In this document: positions 1-7,933 of the stretch, one piece after another
Layout of the letters: every line of letters starts with the position of its first letter
Position numbering within the stretch: position 1 is the stretch's first letter
The notes under the pieces: generated by a model
The model's database searches: none
What the model was told of the DNA's origin: nothing
Seen by the model: only the letters and a program-made list of their open reading frames with translations
Made by a program: the position numbers and the translations under genes
NCBI RefSeq assembly: GCF_000755145.1
Contig: NZ_CP009228.1
Span: 2,155,694 to 2,219,693 of the forward strand
Direction: 5' to 3'
DNA: 64,000 nt
Source: Treponema putidum
GTDB taxonomy: Bacteria > Spirochaetota > Spirochaetia > Treponematales > Treponemataceae

Positions 1-357
1 CTTGAAAAACCGTCCTATTACGGTATAGATAAGACTGTATACAATTACAGTCAGGATTCGGGCATTACTTCCAAGAATCAAATTACAAATCTTGAGCGCT
101 GGGAAAAAGTGTGCTCTACCTCTTCGGTATTTACCCTTATTTTTTCGTATCTTGACGAACACCCCTTTCCCAGAGATTCGGCTCCCGCCTTAATAAAAGA
201 ACTGCGTGCAATATGCAACACATATCTTGCCTCAAACATTAACCAACTTAAACGTCTTGTTATCCCCTCCCTCCAAGCCGAAGCTTACTCAATTCTCTGC
301 GATTACTGGGGCGAGGATTATGTAAAGCAAATTGAAAAAAGCATGAAGGATGAATAG
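1..357 (+). CDS. Hypothetical protein, 5' end outside window
   Basis: The frame is open from base 1 to the TAG at 355-357, giving at least 118 residues. The GTG at 109 is internal, because clean coding sequence continues upstream of it in the same frame. The visible part is mostly hydrophilic and predicted helical, with no signal peptide, membrane segment or recognisable catalytic motif. I do not recognise the family. The next gene downstream is a decayed Rpn-type nuclease separated by repeats, so the context gives no clue. Confidence 0.6.
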   Translation, partial: LEKPSYYGIDKTVYNYSQDSGITSKNQITNLERWEKVCSTSSVFTLIFSYLDEHPFPRDSAPALIKELRAICNTYLASNINQLKRLVIPSLQAEAYSILCDYWGEDYVKQIEKSMKDE

Positions 358-459
358 GCTAAGGGGTTAAATTAAAAAAAACGCCAAGGCCGCAAAGCGT
401 TGAGCTTCGCTCAACTTCGCAAAGAGAAAATTAAAGAATATCTTAACAAAGCTACCCTC

Positions 460-497
460 AAATTCCTTTGCGCTCTCTGCGGGCGTTGTGGTTAAAT
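460..497 (+). repeat. CCTTTGCG-type dispersed repeat, left copy
   Basis: This about 38-bp stretch (core TTCCTTTGCG ... GTTGTGGTTAAAT) reappears in the same orientation at 1478-1516, on the other side of the Rpn-like gene. A degenerate inverted relative with GCAAAG motifs lies at about 376-425. The copies match in their ends and differ in the middle. Confidence 0.55.
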
Positions 498-560
498 AAA
501 AAACTGCCCTTACAAAATTGCCGAAGTTGTGGTATAATACAATCAAGAGAGGGCATAGTT

Positions 561-1417
561 ATGAGTACGTCAAACAGAAGATATAAAGACTCAGTGTTTG
601 TCGATTTGTTCAGTGAAGACGAAAAGCAAAAGAAAATTTCTTGTCGCTTTACAACGCATTGCACGGCACCAATTTACCGCTTTCGTCTCCGGTAGAAAAC
701 ATACGACTTGAAAACGTTATGTACATGAACATAATAAACGATGTTTCATGCCTTGTAGATGGTAAAATCATTGTATTGGCTGAACATCAATCTACGATAA
801 ACGAAAATATGCCATTGCGCTTTTTAGAATACATAGCGCGTCTCTATGAAAAACTGCAAGCACCGACGGACAGGTATTTAAGAAAGTTATCAAAAATACC
901 GACACCTGAATTTTATGTCTTTTATAATGGATTAGACGATTACCTTGAAACTACGGTTCTAAAACTTTCGGATGCTTTTATTATAAAGTCCGAACACGCT
1001 CCGCTGGAACTAACAGTGCAGGTTTTAAACATCAACACGGACAAAGCAAACAAAGTGTTAACAGCCTGCAAGCAGCTAGAAGAGTACAGTCTCTTTGTAG
1101 AAGAAGTGAGAAAGCAAACACAACTCGACAACGAAAAAGGTTTTACTAATGCAGTAAAAATATGCATAGAAAAAGGAATCTTAAAAGAATATTTAATGAG
1201 AAAATCACGGGAGGTAATAAATATGTTAGTAGCCGAATATGACTACGATACTGATATAGCCGTACAAAGAGCTGAGGAAAGACAAATAGCTTTTGCCGAC
1301 GGTTCGTACCAAACAAAACTTGAAACGGCAAAATTGATGAAACATGCTAATTGTGAAATTGATTTTATTATGCAGATGACCGGTCTCAGTAAAGAAGAAG
1401 TGGAAGCGGTTAATTAA
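561..1417 (+). pseudogene. Rpn/PDDEXK-type nuclease ('transposase'), frameshifted
   Basis: The product resembles the Rpn family (recombination-promoting nuclease/putative transposase, PD-(D/E)XK fold). The start is the ATG at 561. That frame runs to a short nonsense tail ending at 695, while the true continuation lies one frame away and is open to 1417. Adding one A to the four-A run at 633-636 joins them into a protein of about 285 residues that reads ...NFLSLYNALHGTNLPLSSP. The joined protein contains the family hallmarks VENIRLENV, LAEHQSTINENMPLRFLEY and a C-terminal SxEEVEAV helix. Direct repeats flank it at 460-497 and 1478-1516. The one-base gap may be real decay or a homopolymer read error. 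Confidence 0.75.
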
Positions 1418-1477
1418 TTTGTAACGGACAGCCTCGATTTTTCATAAGTTTAGCTGTTTCTTTCTTAGTTTCATAAA

Positions 1478-1516
1478 AAAATTCCTTTGCGGTCTTTGTA
1501 TCTTTGCGGTTAAATT
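1478..1516 (+). repeat. CCTTTGCG-type dispersed repeat, right copy
   Basis: Same-orientation partner of the repeat at 460-497, sharing AAATTCCTTTGCG at one end and GTTAAAT at the other. Together the two bracket the frameshifted Rpn-type gene. Confidence 0.5.
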
Positions 1517-1766
1517 AGGGGTATGGTTAAAATAAAGAAAGAAAACCTCTGATACGGTAAGCTAATTTTTATAGAGCTTCAATTTCTTCGCAGCTTAAGC
1601 CTGTCCTTTCGGCTATTTTAGCAATATCAAAGCCAAGCCGCTTAAAAGCCATAGCCGTTTCAAGCCTCGCTTGGTGCGAGCCTTAAGCTATGCCTTGTGC
1701 TATGCCTGCTTTCCAGCCTTCATTCCGTGCGTCTCTTTCAAATGAGTTGATTAACATATACTCCCT

Positions 1767-1936
1767 TACATAAAAACTTTTTGCAGCAAATATCAATTTG
1801 CGAAAAAAGTTTTTTCCTTGGCTTTTGCAACGAAGTGAAAAAGCACATATAATAATGCGATGTTTGCCGAAAGGCAAACTCGGTAGATAAACAGTTAGGC
1901 TGAATTCCTGCCGAACTGTTTATCATACCTCCTAAG
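1767..1936 (-). mobile_element. MITE-like modular repeat inserted in Rpn gene
   Basis: This non-coding segment separates two halves of one Rpn reading frame that would otherwise join. On the minus strand its order is an AGGAGG-like start, the 39-bp palindrome (1886-1924), a CGAGTTT...AAACATCG hairpin (1858-1883), a CTTTTTTCGCAAATTGAT block, a TTTGCTGCAAAAAGTTTTTAT block and a final GGGAG. The same blocks in the same order, with different filler, occur at about 37757-37952 upstream of osmC. It has no ORF of its own, so any movement would be non-autonomous. Confidence 0.6.
1886..1924. repeat. 39-bp GATAAACAG...CTGTTTATC palindrome, copy A
   Basis: An inverted repeat with arms GATAAACAGTT and AACTGTTTATC and a short variable centre. 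Two other copies of exactly the same length occur in this window, at 37765-37803 and 57822-57860. Confidence 0.75.
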
Positions 1937-2452
1937 TTATTCACTTTGTTTTACCTCTTTTATCCGCTGCTTTACTTTTTGGATAAACTCATCATTGCTT
2001 GCCTTACCGTTCATATACTGTAAAAAACTTTTAAGTGCAGGACTTGCTTCTTTTTCGGCTGCCTTGCTGTTAATGATTATTTTTGTAATACCGTCGGCAA
2101 GCTGTATTTTTGTGTTTTCGGTGCATAAGGTTTTAAATGTGTATACAGGTAAAGCTTCATAAGGTTTGTTTTTATCCAGAACGCTTATATCTATTGCAGA
2201 TTGATAGTACCGGATGCGGCGGGCTAAGTCGTCTTTGTTGATTGCCTGCATTTCCACATCATAGATTGTGCCGTTTAAGTCTTTAGCCCAAACGTCAAAG
2301 CGTACGCCTTTTGCACTTCCTGCATCGGCTACCGTTTTTTGTAATTGAACGTCGATAATGGGTTCTGTTTTATCGTGCAGCACAATGTTTAAAAGCGTTT
2401 TACAGATATCCGTATTTTCATGACACGGTAGAACATATAATCATCTGCAATC

Positions 2453-2551
2453 GTCGACAGTAATCGACCTCCTGTCGATGTTTTGCCTTCAGGCAAAACT
2501 CGAAGTTCAATTCTGCTGTAGGAAGAATTGATACAAACTCTAAGCTGAAAA
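2453..2551. repeat. 99-bp direct repeat, copy 1
   Basis: This starts GTCGACAGTAATCGACC and ends AAACTCTAAGCTGAAA; it is nearly identical to 2673-2770. It contains a GTCGA inverted pair, a CGATGTTTTGCC/GGCAAAACTCG hairpin (2476-2502) and a TTCAATTCT/AGAATTGA hairpin. The main differences between copies lie in the loop of the last hairpin. Confidence 0.8.
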
Positions 2552-2599
2552 ATGTACTCAGGATGTAATTCCCCAACCGCCATGGATGGCGGTGGTTAT

Positions 2600-2631
2600 G
2601 TCAAATGCGTACGTCCTTGTACGCATTTGAC
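2600..2631. other. Perfect 13-bp hairpin
   Basis: GTCAAATGCGTAC and GTACGCATTTGAC flank a six-base loop. No T-run follows on either strand, so it is not a standard terminator. It is followed at 2633-2667 by another hairpin of the CGAGTTT...AAACATCG type with a TTCAAAG/CTTTGAA stem. Confidence 0.8.
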
Positions 2632-2672
2632 ACCGAGTTTTTCAAAGACAAGCTTTGAAAAACATCGCAATA

Positions 2673-2770
2673 GTCGACAGTAATCGACCTCCTGTCGATG
2701 TTTTGCCTTCAGGCAAAACTCGAAGTTCAATTCTGCGTATGCAGAATTGATACAAACTCTAAGCTGAAAA
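2673..2770. repeat. 99-bp direct repeat, copy 2
   Basis: Second copy of the 2453-2551 repeat. Here the last hairpin has a longer perfect stem (TTCAATTCTGC and GCAGAATTGA). The copy is preceded by ATCGCAAT, close to the bases that precede copy 1. Confidence 0.8.
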
Positions 2771-2797
2771 TCGGACACGAATGTCCGATTTTCAGCT
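2762..2797. other. Perfect 16-bp hairpin ending the repeat nest
   Basis: AGCTGAAAATCGGACA pairs perfectly with TGTCCGATTTTCAGCT across a CGAA loop. It overlaps the end of the second 99-bp repeat. No T-run follows. It is the last in a series of stems spanning 2453-2797; with the small spacers this fills the 300-base non-coding gap before brnQ. Confidence 0.75.
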
Positions 2798-2889
2798 GAC
2801 CCCCTTTCTCTTTTCCTAAAAGAATGGTATAATCGGCACGTTATTCTTTTAATGTAACTTAAATTTAATTTTAAGGATGGGAACAATTT

Positions 2890-4281
2890 ATGAGCAAAAA
2901 GACCAACGATATTATTGTTATAGGTTTTGCTTTATTTGCTATGTTTTTAGGAGCCGGAAACTTAATATTTCCGCCTACCTTGGGGCATTTATCCGGAAAA
3001 GACTGGGGGTTTTCTCTTTTAGGATTTTTGGTAACGGGGGTAGGTATGCCTGTTTTGGGTATAATATCCATGGGAAAATGCGATGGGCACCTCTCCAACT
3101 TTACAAAAAATATAAATCAGTTATTCGGCACCTTTTTTATAATTTTTGTTATGCTTATAATAGGGCCTCTTTTTGCTATTCCGAGGACGGCTGCTACCAC
3201 TTATGAAATAGCTATCAGACCCAACTTCGGGATAAGTTCTGTTTTATCATCTTTTATATTCTTTGCGATAACCCTTTTCTTTGTCCTAACACCGAATGAT
3301 GTTGTTGACAGGGTAGGAAAGTTTTTAACGCCTGCCTTGATAGCCGTTTTAGGCCTCTTGGTTATAAAGGGCTTTATTACTCCCATAGGTAGGCCATCAG
3401 ATCCTTCAGTCGATAAGATATTTTTAAGAGGCTTTAAAGAAGGCTATCAAACTATGGACGCTCTAGGCTCTATGATATTGGCTACAATAGTTATTTCGAG
3501 TATTACGGCAAAAGGGTACACTGAAAAAAAATCACTTTTAAAGATGACTATCTGGACAGGGCTTATTGCTTGTATAGGCTTGGGACTTGTTTACGGCGGG
3601 CTAGTATATGTAGGAGCAACCGGAAGTGCCGTCTTGCCTGATAATCTTTCGCGAACTGAAATTGTAGTTAAGTCCAGTGAAATATTATGGGGAAGGGGAG
3701 GTAGAATTGTTTTAGGCTTAGCAATAGGTTTGGCCTGTTTGACTACCTCAATAGGTCTTACTGCAACTGCAGGCGAATATTTTTCCAAAAGATTTAAAGA
3801 CGATATAAGCTACCGTGCTACGGTTATAATTATCTGCGTTGTAAGTTTTTTCCTTTCAAATTTCGGTGTAGATAATATTATCTCTATTGCGGGGCCGATT
3901 CTTGAAGTCATCTATCCTGTTGCAATTGTGTTGATAGTTTTAAATTTGTTTGCAGAATTTATACCGAACAAGTATTTTTTCCATGGTGCGGTAATAGGCA
4001 CTCTTTCGATAAGTATCCTTCAAGGCTGGGTTGCAGCTCAGGAGCTTATCAATAATTTGCTTATTAAACTTGAAGCCTTTCCGGCTATGGATCAAGTGGC
4101 TCTGAGCTTTAATACTACTATCAACGTATTAAAGACCCTCCCTTTTGAAGGCATAGGATTTCCTTGGCTCCTTCCTGCATTGGGGGCTTCTCTCTTGTTC
4201 GGTTTTGGCTATATTATTATGAAAAAAACGGAAACAGCTCCCTCGATGAAGGAAGAATCCGGAGAAAATAAGGATGAATAA
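2890..4281 (+). CDS. brnQ: Branched-chain amino acid carrier BrnQ (LIVCS)
   Basis: A 463-residue, very hydrophobic protein with about 12 membrane segments and the family opening FLGAGNLIFPP (residues about 19-29). It fits BrnQ, the cation-coupled inner-membrane carrier for leucine, isoleucine and valine, and is full length for the family. The ATG at 2890 follows AAGGATGGG. The stop overlaps the start of the bactofilin gene (TAATG), suggesting co-transcription. Alternative specificities within LIVCS cannot be told apart from sequence. Confidence 0.9.
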   Translation: MSKKTNDIIVIGFALFAMFLGAGNLIFPPTLGHLSGKDWGFSLLGFLVTGVGMPVLGIISMGKCDGHLSNFTKNINQLFGTFFIIFVMLIIGPLFAIPRTAATTYEIAIRPNFGISSVLSSFIFFAITLFFVLTPNDVVDRVGKFLTPALIAVLGLLVIKGFITPIGRPSDPSVDKIFLRGFKEGYQTMDALGSMILATIVISSITAKGYTEKKSLLKMTIWTGLIACIGLGLVYGGLVYVGATGSAVLPDNLSRTEIVVKSSEILWGRGGRIVLGLAIGLACLTTSIGLTATAGEYFSKRFKDDISYRATVIIICVVSFFLSNFGVDNIISIAGPILEVIYPVAIVLIVLNLFAEFIPNKYFFHGAVIGTLSISILQGWVAAQELINNLLIKLEAFPAMDQVALSFNTTINVLKTLPFEGIGFPWLLPALGASLLFGFGYIIMKKTETAPSMKEESGENKDE

Positions 4282-4658
4282 TGGCTGAGATAGAAAAAGT
4301 TGATTTATTGGATTTGGATGAAGAAGATTACGATACGGTTTTAGCTCCGGATATTTATTTTAGCGGTAAGATTGAATGTAAAAAGCCTTTTATGATTAAA
4401 GGGCATGTAGAAGGTTTTTTGGTTTCAACAAGCGATGTAACCGTTGATGAAAATTCTATCGTTAAGGCTAATATTCGGGCAGATAGGGTTGTAATCAAGG
4501 GATCTGTAGAAGGAAATGTCTTAGCCGATACTATCGTGCATGTTTTTTCCTGCGGAAAGCTTATAGGTGATGTTACGGCTCCCGAAGTTGTTCTTGAAAG
4601 CGGCTGCGTATTTAACGGTATCTGTACTATGACAAAGGATAATCAATTTGGAAGATAA
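4281..4658 (+). CDS. Bactofilin family cytoskeletal protein
   Basis: A 125-residue bactofilin (DUF583) protein. Residues about 22-112 form the short repeated beta-strand pattern of the family (GKIECKKPFMIKGHVEGFLVS, then VDENSIVKANIRADRVVIKGSVEGNV), which builds a beta-helix that polymerises without nucleotides. Bactofilins scaffold cell-envelope machines and help set cell shape. It overlaps brnQ by one base and the following TPR gene by 11 bases. A second, different bactofilin is encoded at 55837-56253. Confidence 0.9.
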   Translation: MAEIEKVDLLDLDEEDYDTVLAPDIYFSGKIECKKPFMIKGHVEGFLVSTSDVTVDENSIVKANIRADRVVIKGSVEGNVLADTIVHVFSCGKLIGDVTAPEVVLESGCVFNGICTMTKDNQFGR

Positions 4659-5289
4659 AAAGAAAGAAATTAATTCGGTGTTTAAATTTGCTCTGATTTT
4701 TTTTCTATTTGCTGCGCCCTGCCTTTTTTCTCAAAATAAGCCTGATGCTCTTGTTTTGTATAAAAAAGGCCGCTATGCAGAGGCTATTGCCGTATGCGAG
4801 GCTGAAATTAAAGAGTCTCCTAATAACTTGGATAGTTATGTCGTAATGACATGGGCTCTCTTGGCCGACGGTCAATATCAAAAAACCTACGATATGAGTG
4901 AGGCAGGGCGTAAAATTGCTCAAACCGATCCGCGTCTTATAGCCACTCAGGCAGAGGCCTGTTATCATTTGGGCAAAAATTCCGAAGCCCTTAAACTTTT
5001 TCAAGACTATATTTCTTATGCGCCTAACGGTGTGCGTATTTCTTCTTCCTATTATTTTATGGGAGAAATATATTTACGGATGGCAAAATACAGGCATGCC
5101 GATATTGCTTTTTCGGTAGCTGTTACCTTGGAGGCTTTTAACAGTCTTTGGTGGGTACGCTTAGGCTATGCAAGAGAGCAGACAAAAGAATACCGCTATT
5201 CCCTTGAGGCATACAATAAGGCCTTGAGTTTAAATAAAAATCTTGTTGACGCTCAAAAGGGGCGTGAAAGGGTCTTACAGCGTTTTTAA
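4648..5289 (+). CDS. Exported TPR-repeat protein
   Basis: A 213-residue protein with an N-terminal hydrophobic stretch (FKFALIFFLFAAPCLFSQ, residues about 12-29), probably a signal peptide, followed by tandem tetratricopeptide-like helices such as ALVLYKKGRYAEAIAVCEAEI and SSYYFMGEIYLRMAKYRHAD. The only start in the clear frame is the TTG at 4648 inside the end of the bactofilin gene, implying translational coupling. TPR proteins assemble complexes; the partner is unknown, but the bactofilin is an obvious candidate. Confidence 0.75.
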   Translation: MEDKKKEINSVFKFALIFFLFAAPCLFSQNKPDALVLYKKGRYAEAIAVCEAEIKESPNNLDSYVVMTWALLADGQYQKTYDMSEAGRKIAQTDPRLIATQAEACYHLGKNSEALKLFQDYISYAPNGVRISSSYYFMGEIYLRMAKYRHADIAFSVAVTLEAFNSLWWVRLGYAREQTKEYRYSLEAYNKALSLNKNLVDAQKGRERVLQRF

Positions 5290-5291
5290 CC

Positions 5292-6698
5292 ATGGGTAAT
5301 TTTTTTTCGGTTAGAATAGAAACTCTCGGCTGCCGCTTAAACCAAGTGGAATCGGAGGCTCTTGTTGCCCGCTTTGCCGAATCCGGCTTTGACATTTTTT
5401 CAAAGGAAACACCAGAAACCGCTTTGCCTGTAAAACTTTGTATTGTAAATACCTGCACGGTTACGGGAAAGGCCGAACAAAAGGCCCGCCGCATTATCCG
5501 CCTTTTATTAAAGGAGCATGAAGCATCTGTTATTCTTGTTACAGGCTGCTATGCAGAGCTTGAAGCCGATACTATAGAAAAAATCGATAAAAGGGTCATA
5601 GCCTTTTCGGGCAAAAAAAAAGATGAACTTGACGGTTTGCCTCAATTTTTAAAAGAGGCTTGTCTTAAAAATAAGGAACTAAAAGAACGCCCTATTAGTC
5701 TTAAAGAAAATCTTCTTTTATTTAGAGACAAAATATATTCAAAAAAAGAGCAATCGGATAAATTCTTTTTTATAAAAGAGCCGGAAAGAAGAAAAGCTCT
5801 ATTTAAGTTAAGTTCTCCGGTATTCTTTTTTCATTCCAGAGCCAGTTTAAAGGTACAAGACGGGTGCAATAACTCTTGTGCCTATTGCAGGATAAGACTT
5901 GCACGCGGCTCTTCCGTTTCTCTGCCTGCGGAAGAAGCCGTAAGGCGGATAGTTCAAATCGAAAGAAACGGAGCTGCAGAGGTTGTTTTATCGGGTGTAA
6001 ACCTATCCCAATATAGGGATGAAACCTATGGAGGCTTTGCAAATCTTTTAGCTATGCTTTTGGAAAATACAAAAAAAATAAGAATCCGCATTTCGAGCAT
6101 ATATCCTGAATGTGTAGATGAAGAGGCCTTAAAAATTGTAAAGAATAAAAGAATATGCCCTCATTTTCATCTTTCGGTACAGTCGGGAAGCGATAAAATT
6201 TTAAAAGCTATGAATAGGTTCTATCGGGAAGAGGATATACGTAGGGCTGTAAATAATTTGCGGGAGGTAAAGGATAATCCATTTATAGGATGCGATATAA
6301 TTACGGGCTTTCCTTCCGAAACTGAAGAAGATTTTTTGCAAACGTTTAAAATGTGTGAAGATTTAAAAATTCCCGGTATCCATGTTTTTCCTTTTTCGGC
6401 CCGACCGGGAACGAAAGCCTTTTCTATGAAACCGAAAGTTCCTGAAAGGGAGGCCGGAAGGAGGGCTTCGCTTCTTTCATCCTTGAGTGAAAAAAACTAT
6501 CAAAGCTATTTAGCTTCTTGTGACAGGAAAGTTTTTTTTGGAGTTATAGAAAAAGTTCAAAAAAATGAAGATTTAAGGATTGTAACCGAAAATTATTTAA
6601 CTCTTCCTTTAAAACCGGACAAAGGAACTGAAAATTATATGGGCGGCGAAGGCTTATATGTTATTATAAAGGATGGAGTTGCATATCTTGCGGATTAG
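5292..6698 (+). CDS. mtaB: tRNA t6A37 methylthiotransferase MtaB
   Basis: A 468-residue radical SAM methylthiotransferase. The N-terminal UPF0004 domain has its cysteines in TLGCRLNQ, VNTCTVT and VTGCYAE. The radical SAM cluster CNNSCAYC lies near residues 192-199. GCRLNQ is typical of MtaB rather than MiaB or RimO, so the expected reaction is 2-methylthiolation of t6A at position 37 of tRNAs decoding ANN codons. There is no clear ribosome-binding site at the ATG; it lies two bases after the TPR gene stop, so coupling is likely. Confidence 0.88.
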   Translation: MGNFFSVRIETLGCRLNQVESEALVARFAESGFDIFSKETPETALPVKLCIVNTCTVTGKAEQKARRIIRLLLKEHEASVILVTGCYAELEADTIEKIDKRVIAFSGKKKDELDGLPQFLKEACLKNKELKERPISLKENLLLFRDKIYSKKEQSDKFFFIKEPERRKALFKLSSPVFFFHSRASLKVQDGCNNSCAYCRIRLARGSSVSLPAEEAVRRIVQIERNGAAEVVLSGVNLSQYRDETYGGFANLLAMLLENTKKIRIRISSIYPECVDEEALKIVKNKRICPHFHLSVQSGSDKILKAMNRFYREEDIRRAVNNLREVKDNPFIGCDIITGFPSETEEDFLQTFKMCEDLKIPGIHVFPFSARPGTKAFSMKPKVPEREAGRRASLLSSLSEKNYQSYLASCDRKVFFGVIEKVQKNEDLRIVTENYLTLPLKPDKGTENYMGGEGLYVIIKDGVAYLAD

Positions 6699-6763
6699 TA
6701 TTTTTTATGATAAAATTACTTTAAACTAAAGCATTGATACAGGAAATTTGAGCGGAGGTATAT

Positions 6764-7903
6764 GTGAAGAAAATAATTGTTTTTTTATTCTTGTTTATGG
6801 TTTGTTGGTCAGGCTTTGCACAGATTTCTATGCCGGATCCCCTAGCCCCATCCTATGTTTCTCCACGCCTAAGCGGATTAGGTGCTCCTTTTACAACATA
6901 TCAGGCCGGAACCGAGACTCTGTTTACAAATCCGGCTCTATTTCCGTTTTTGACTAAACGTTGGTCGGCAGGAAAGGCTGCATTTCATGCAAATGAGGGC
7001 GGTTTGGGAGGTTTAAATTCCATCTCCGAATCCGAAAAAATAAAGGCTTTTGCAGAATATCTTTATAAGGGCGATAGTAAATATGTTGACTTTTCTGCTA
7101 CAGGCCCTTTAGCCCTGAGCTTAGCCGATAAAAATTTTGCTGTAGGTATTTTTAATAGATCTATTGTGAATGCCGATTTGGAAAATACTATAATGCGAAA
7201 GCTATTGATAGGAGAGGAGCTTTTTGTAACAGGTGGATACGGCATATGTCTTCATGATGATGGAATAAATAAGGTTTCTCTAGGTTTTCAGATGAAGGGC
7301 TTTTTTCAAACTTTCTCCTATGCTTTAAACAAAACTCAGATCGATATGGCTGCGGCGGTGAATTCCGGCTTTAAAAATTTAAACATTGTTTTTGTTAACG
7401 GACTCGGACTTGATGCAGGCTTTTTGTACAAGTATGACAATTACTTTTTTTTAGGGCTGACATGCAGGGATGCTTATACTCCTGTTTTTTTAACCCCTTA
7501 TAATAGCTTTGAAGACTTTAAAAAAGCAAACACGGCTGGTAAGACAGAGTATAAAACGCTTTTGCCTAATTTGAGTGTGGGTATAGGTTCAATGCCTGTT
7601 TTTGATGATATGTGGACTACCGTTTCTTCATGGTCATTTTATATTGACTACCAAAACATTCTCGAGCCGATTTTTAATAGAAACAGAAGTCCCTTGCTTA
7701 ATATTGCTGCAGGAACCGAAATAGTTTTTCATAAGGTGTTGAGCTTTAGATTGGGTATGAATGAGCTTTACCCTCATTTGGGAGTCGGACTTGATTTTAC
7801 CTATTTTCAAATAGATTTTTCTGCTTTTTTAAAGGAAATGGGAAATAAACCTTGGGAAAAGTCTAAAACCTGTCTGGATTTTGCTTTTTCATTTGAATAT
7901 TGA
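6764..7903 (+). CDS. Probable outer-membrane beta-barrel protein
   Basis: The GTG at 6764 follows GCGGAGGT. The 379-residue product begins with a signal peptide (KKIIVFLFLFMVCWSGFAQ, cleavage near residue 20) followed by LSGLGAPFTTYQAGTETLFTNPALF, the type of opening seen in FadL/PorV-like barrels. The rest alternates polar and aromatic residues and ends in an aromatic residue (FSFEY), as barrel proteins usually do. It could belong to the treponemal FadL-like group, but I cannot confirm that. Confidence 0.6.
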   Translation: MKKIIVFLFLFMVCWSGFAQISMPDPLAPSYVSPRLSGLGAPFTTYQAGTETLFTNPALFPFLTKRWSAGKAAFHANEGGLGGLNSISESEKIKAFAEYLYKGDSKYVDFSATGPLALSLADKNFAVGIFNRSIVNADLENTIMRKLLIGEELFVTGGYGICLHDDGINKVSLGFQMKGFFQTFSYALNKTQIDMAAAVNSGFKNLNIVFVNGLGLDAGFLYKYDNYFFLGLTCRDAYTPVFLTPYNSFEDFKKANTAGKTEYKTLLPNLSVGIGSMPVFDDMWTTVSSWSFYIDYQNILEPIFNRNRSPLLNIAAGTEIVFHKVLSFRLGMNELYPHLGVGLDFTYFQIDFSAFLKEMGNKPWEKSKTCLDFAFSFEY

Positions 7904-7933
7904 TTTTAGCGTAATTTATTTTTAGGAATTCTT

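Larger units (their letters stand above)
1569..2447 (-). pseudogene. Second Rpn/PDDEXK-type nuclease, split by inserted repeat
   Basis: This Rpn-family gene is broken in several ways. The N-terminal motif TIADDYMFYRVMK (near 2447-2410) runs out of frame because the A run at 2415-2418 (minus-strand sense) is one base short. The next part, 2383-1937, includes DVEMQAINKDDLARRIRYYQ and stops right after KVKQSE. The C-terminal part resumes near 1766 with REYMLINSFERDARNEGWKAG and ends at 1569 with the usual GLSCEEIEAL helix; it also has an in-frame TAA at 1683-1685. Between the two halves sits an approximately 170-bp hairpin-rich repeat (1767-1936). The original start is lost in the 2453-2551 repeat. 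Confidence 0.75.

Noticed and set aside
2453-2770. CRISPR array
   Set aside because: Only two long repeats with one unique interval, containing internal hairpins; no short regular repeats with similar-sized spacers here or elsewhere in the window.
6764-7903. Assignment to a named treponemal FadL-like family
   Set aside because: The opening motif is similar in style, but I could not match enough residues from memory to name the family.
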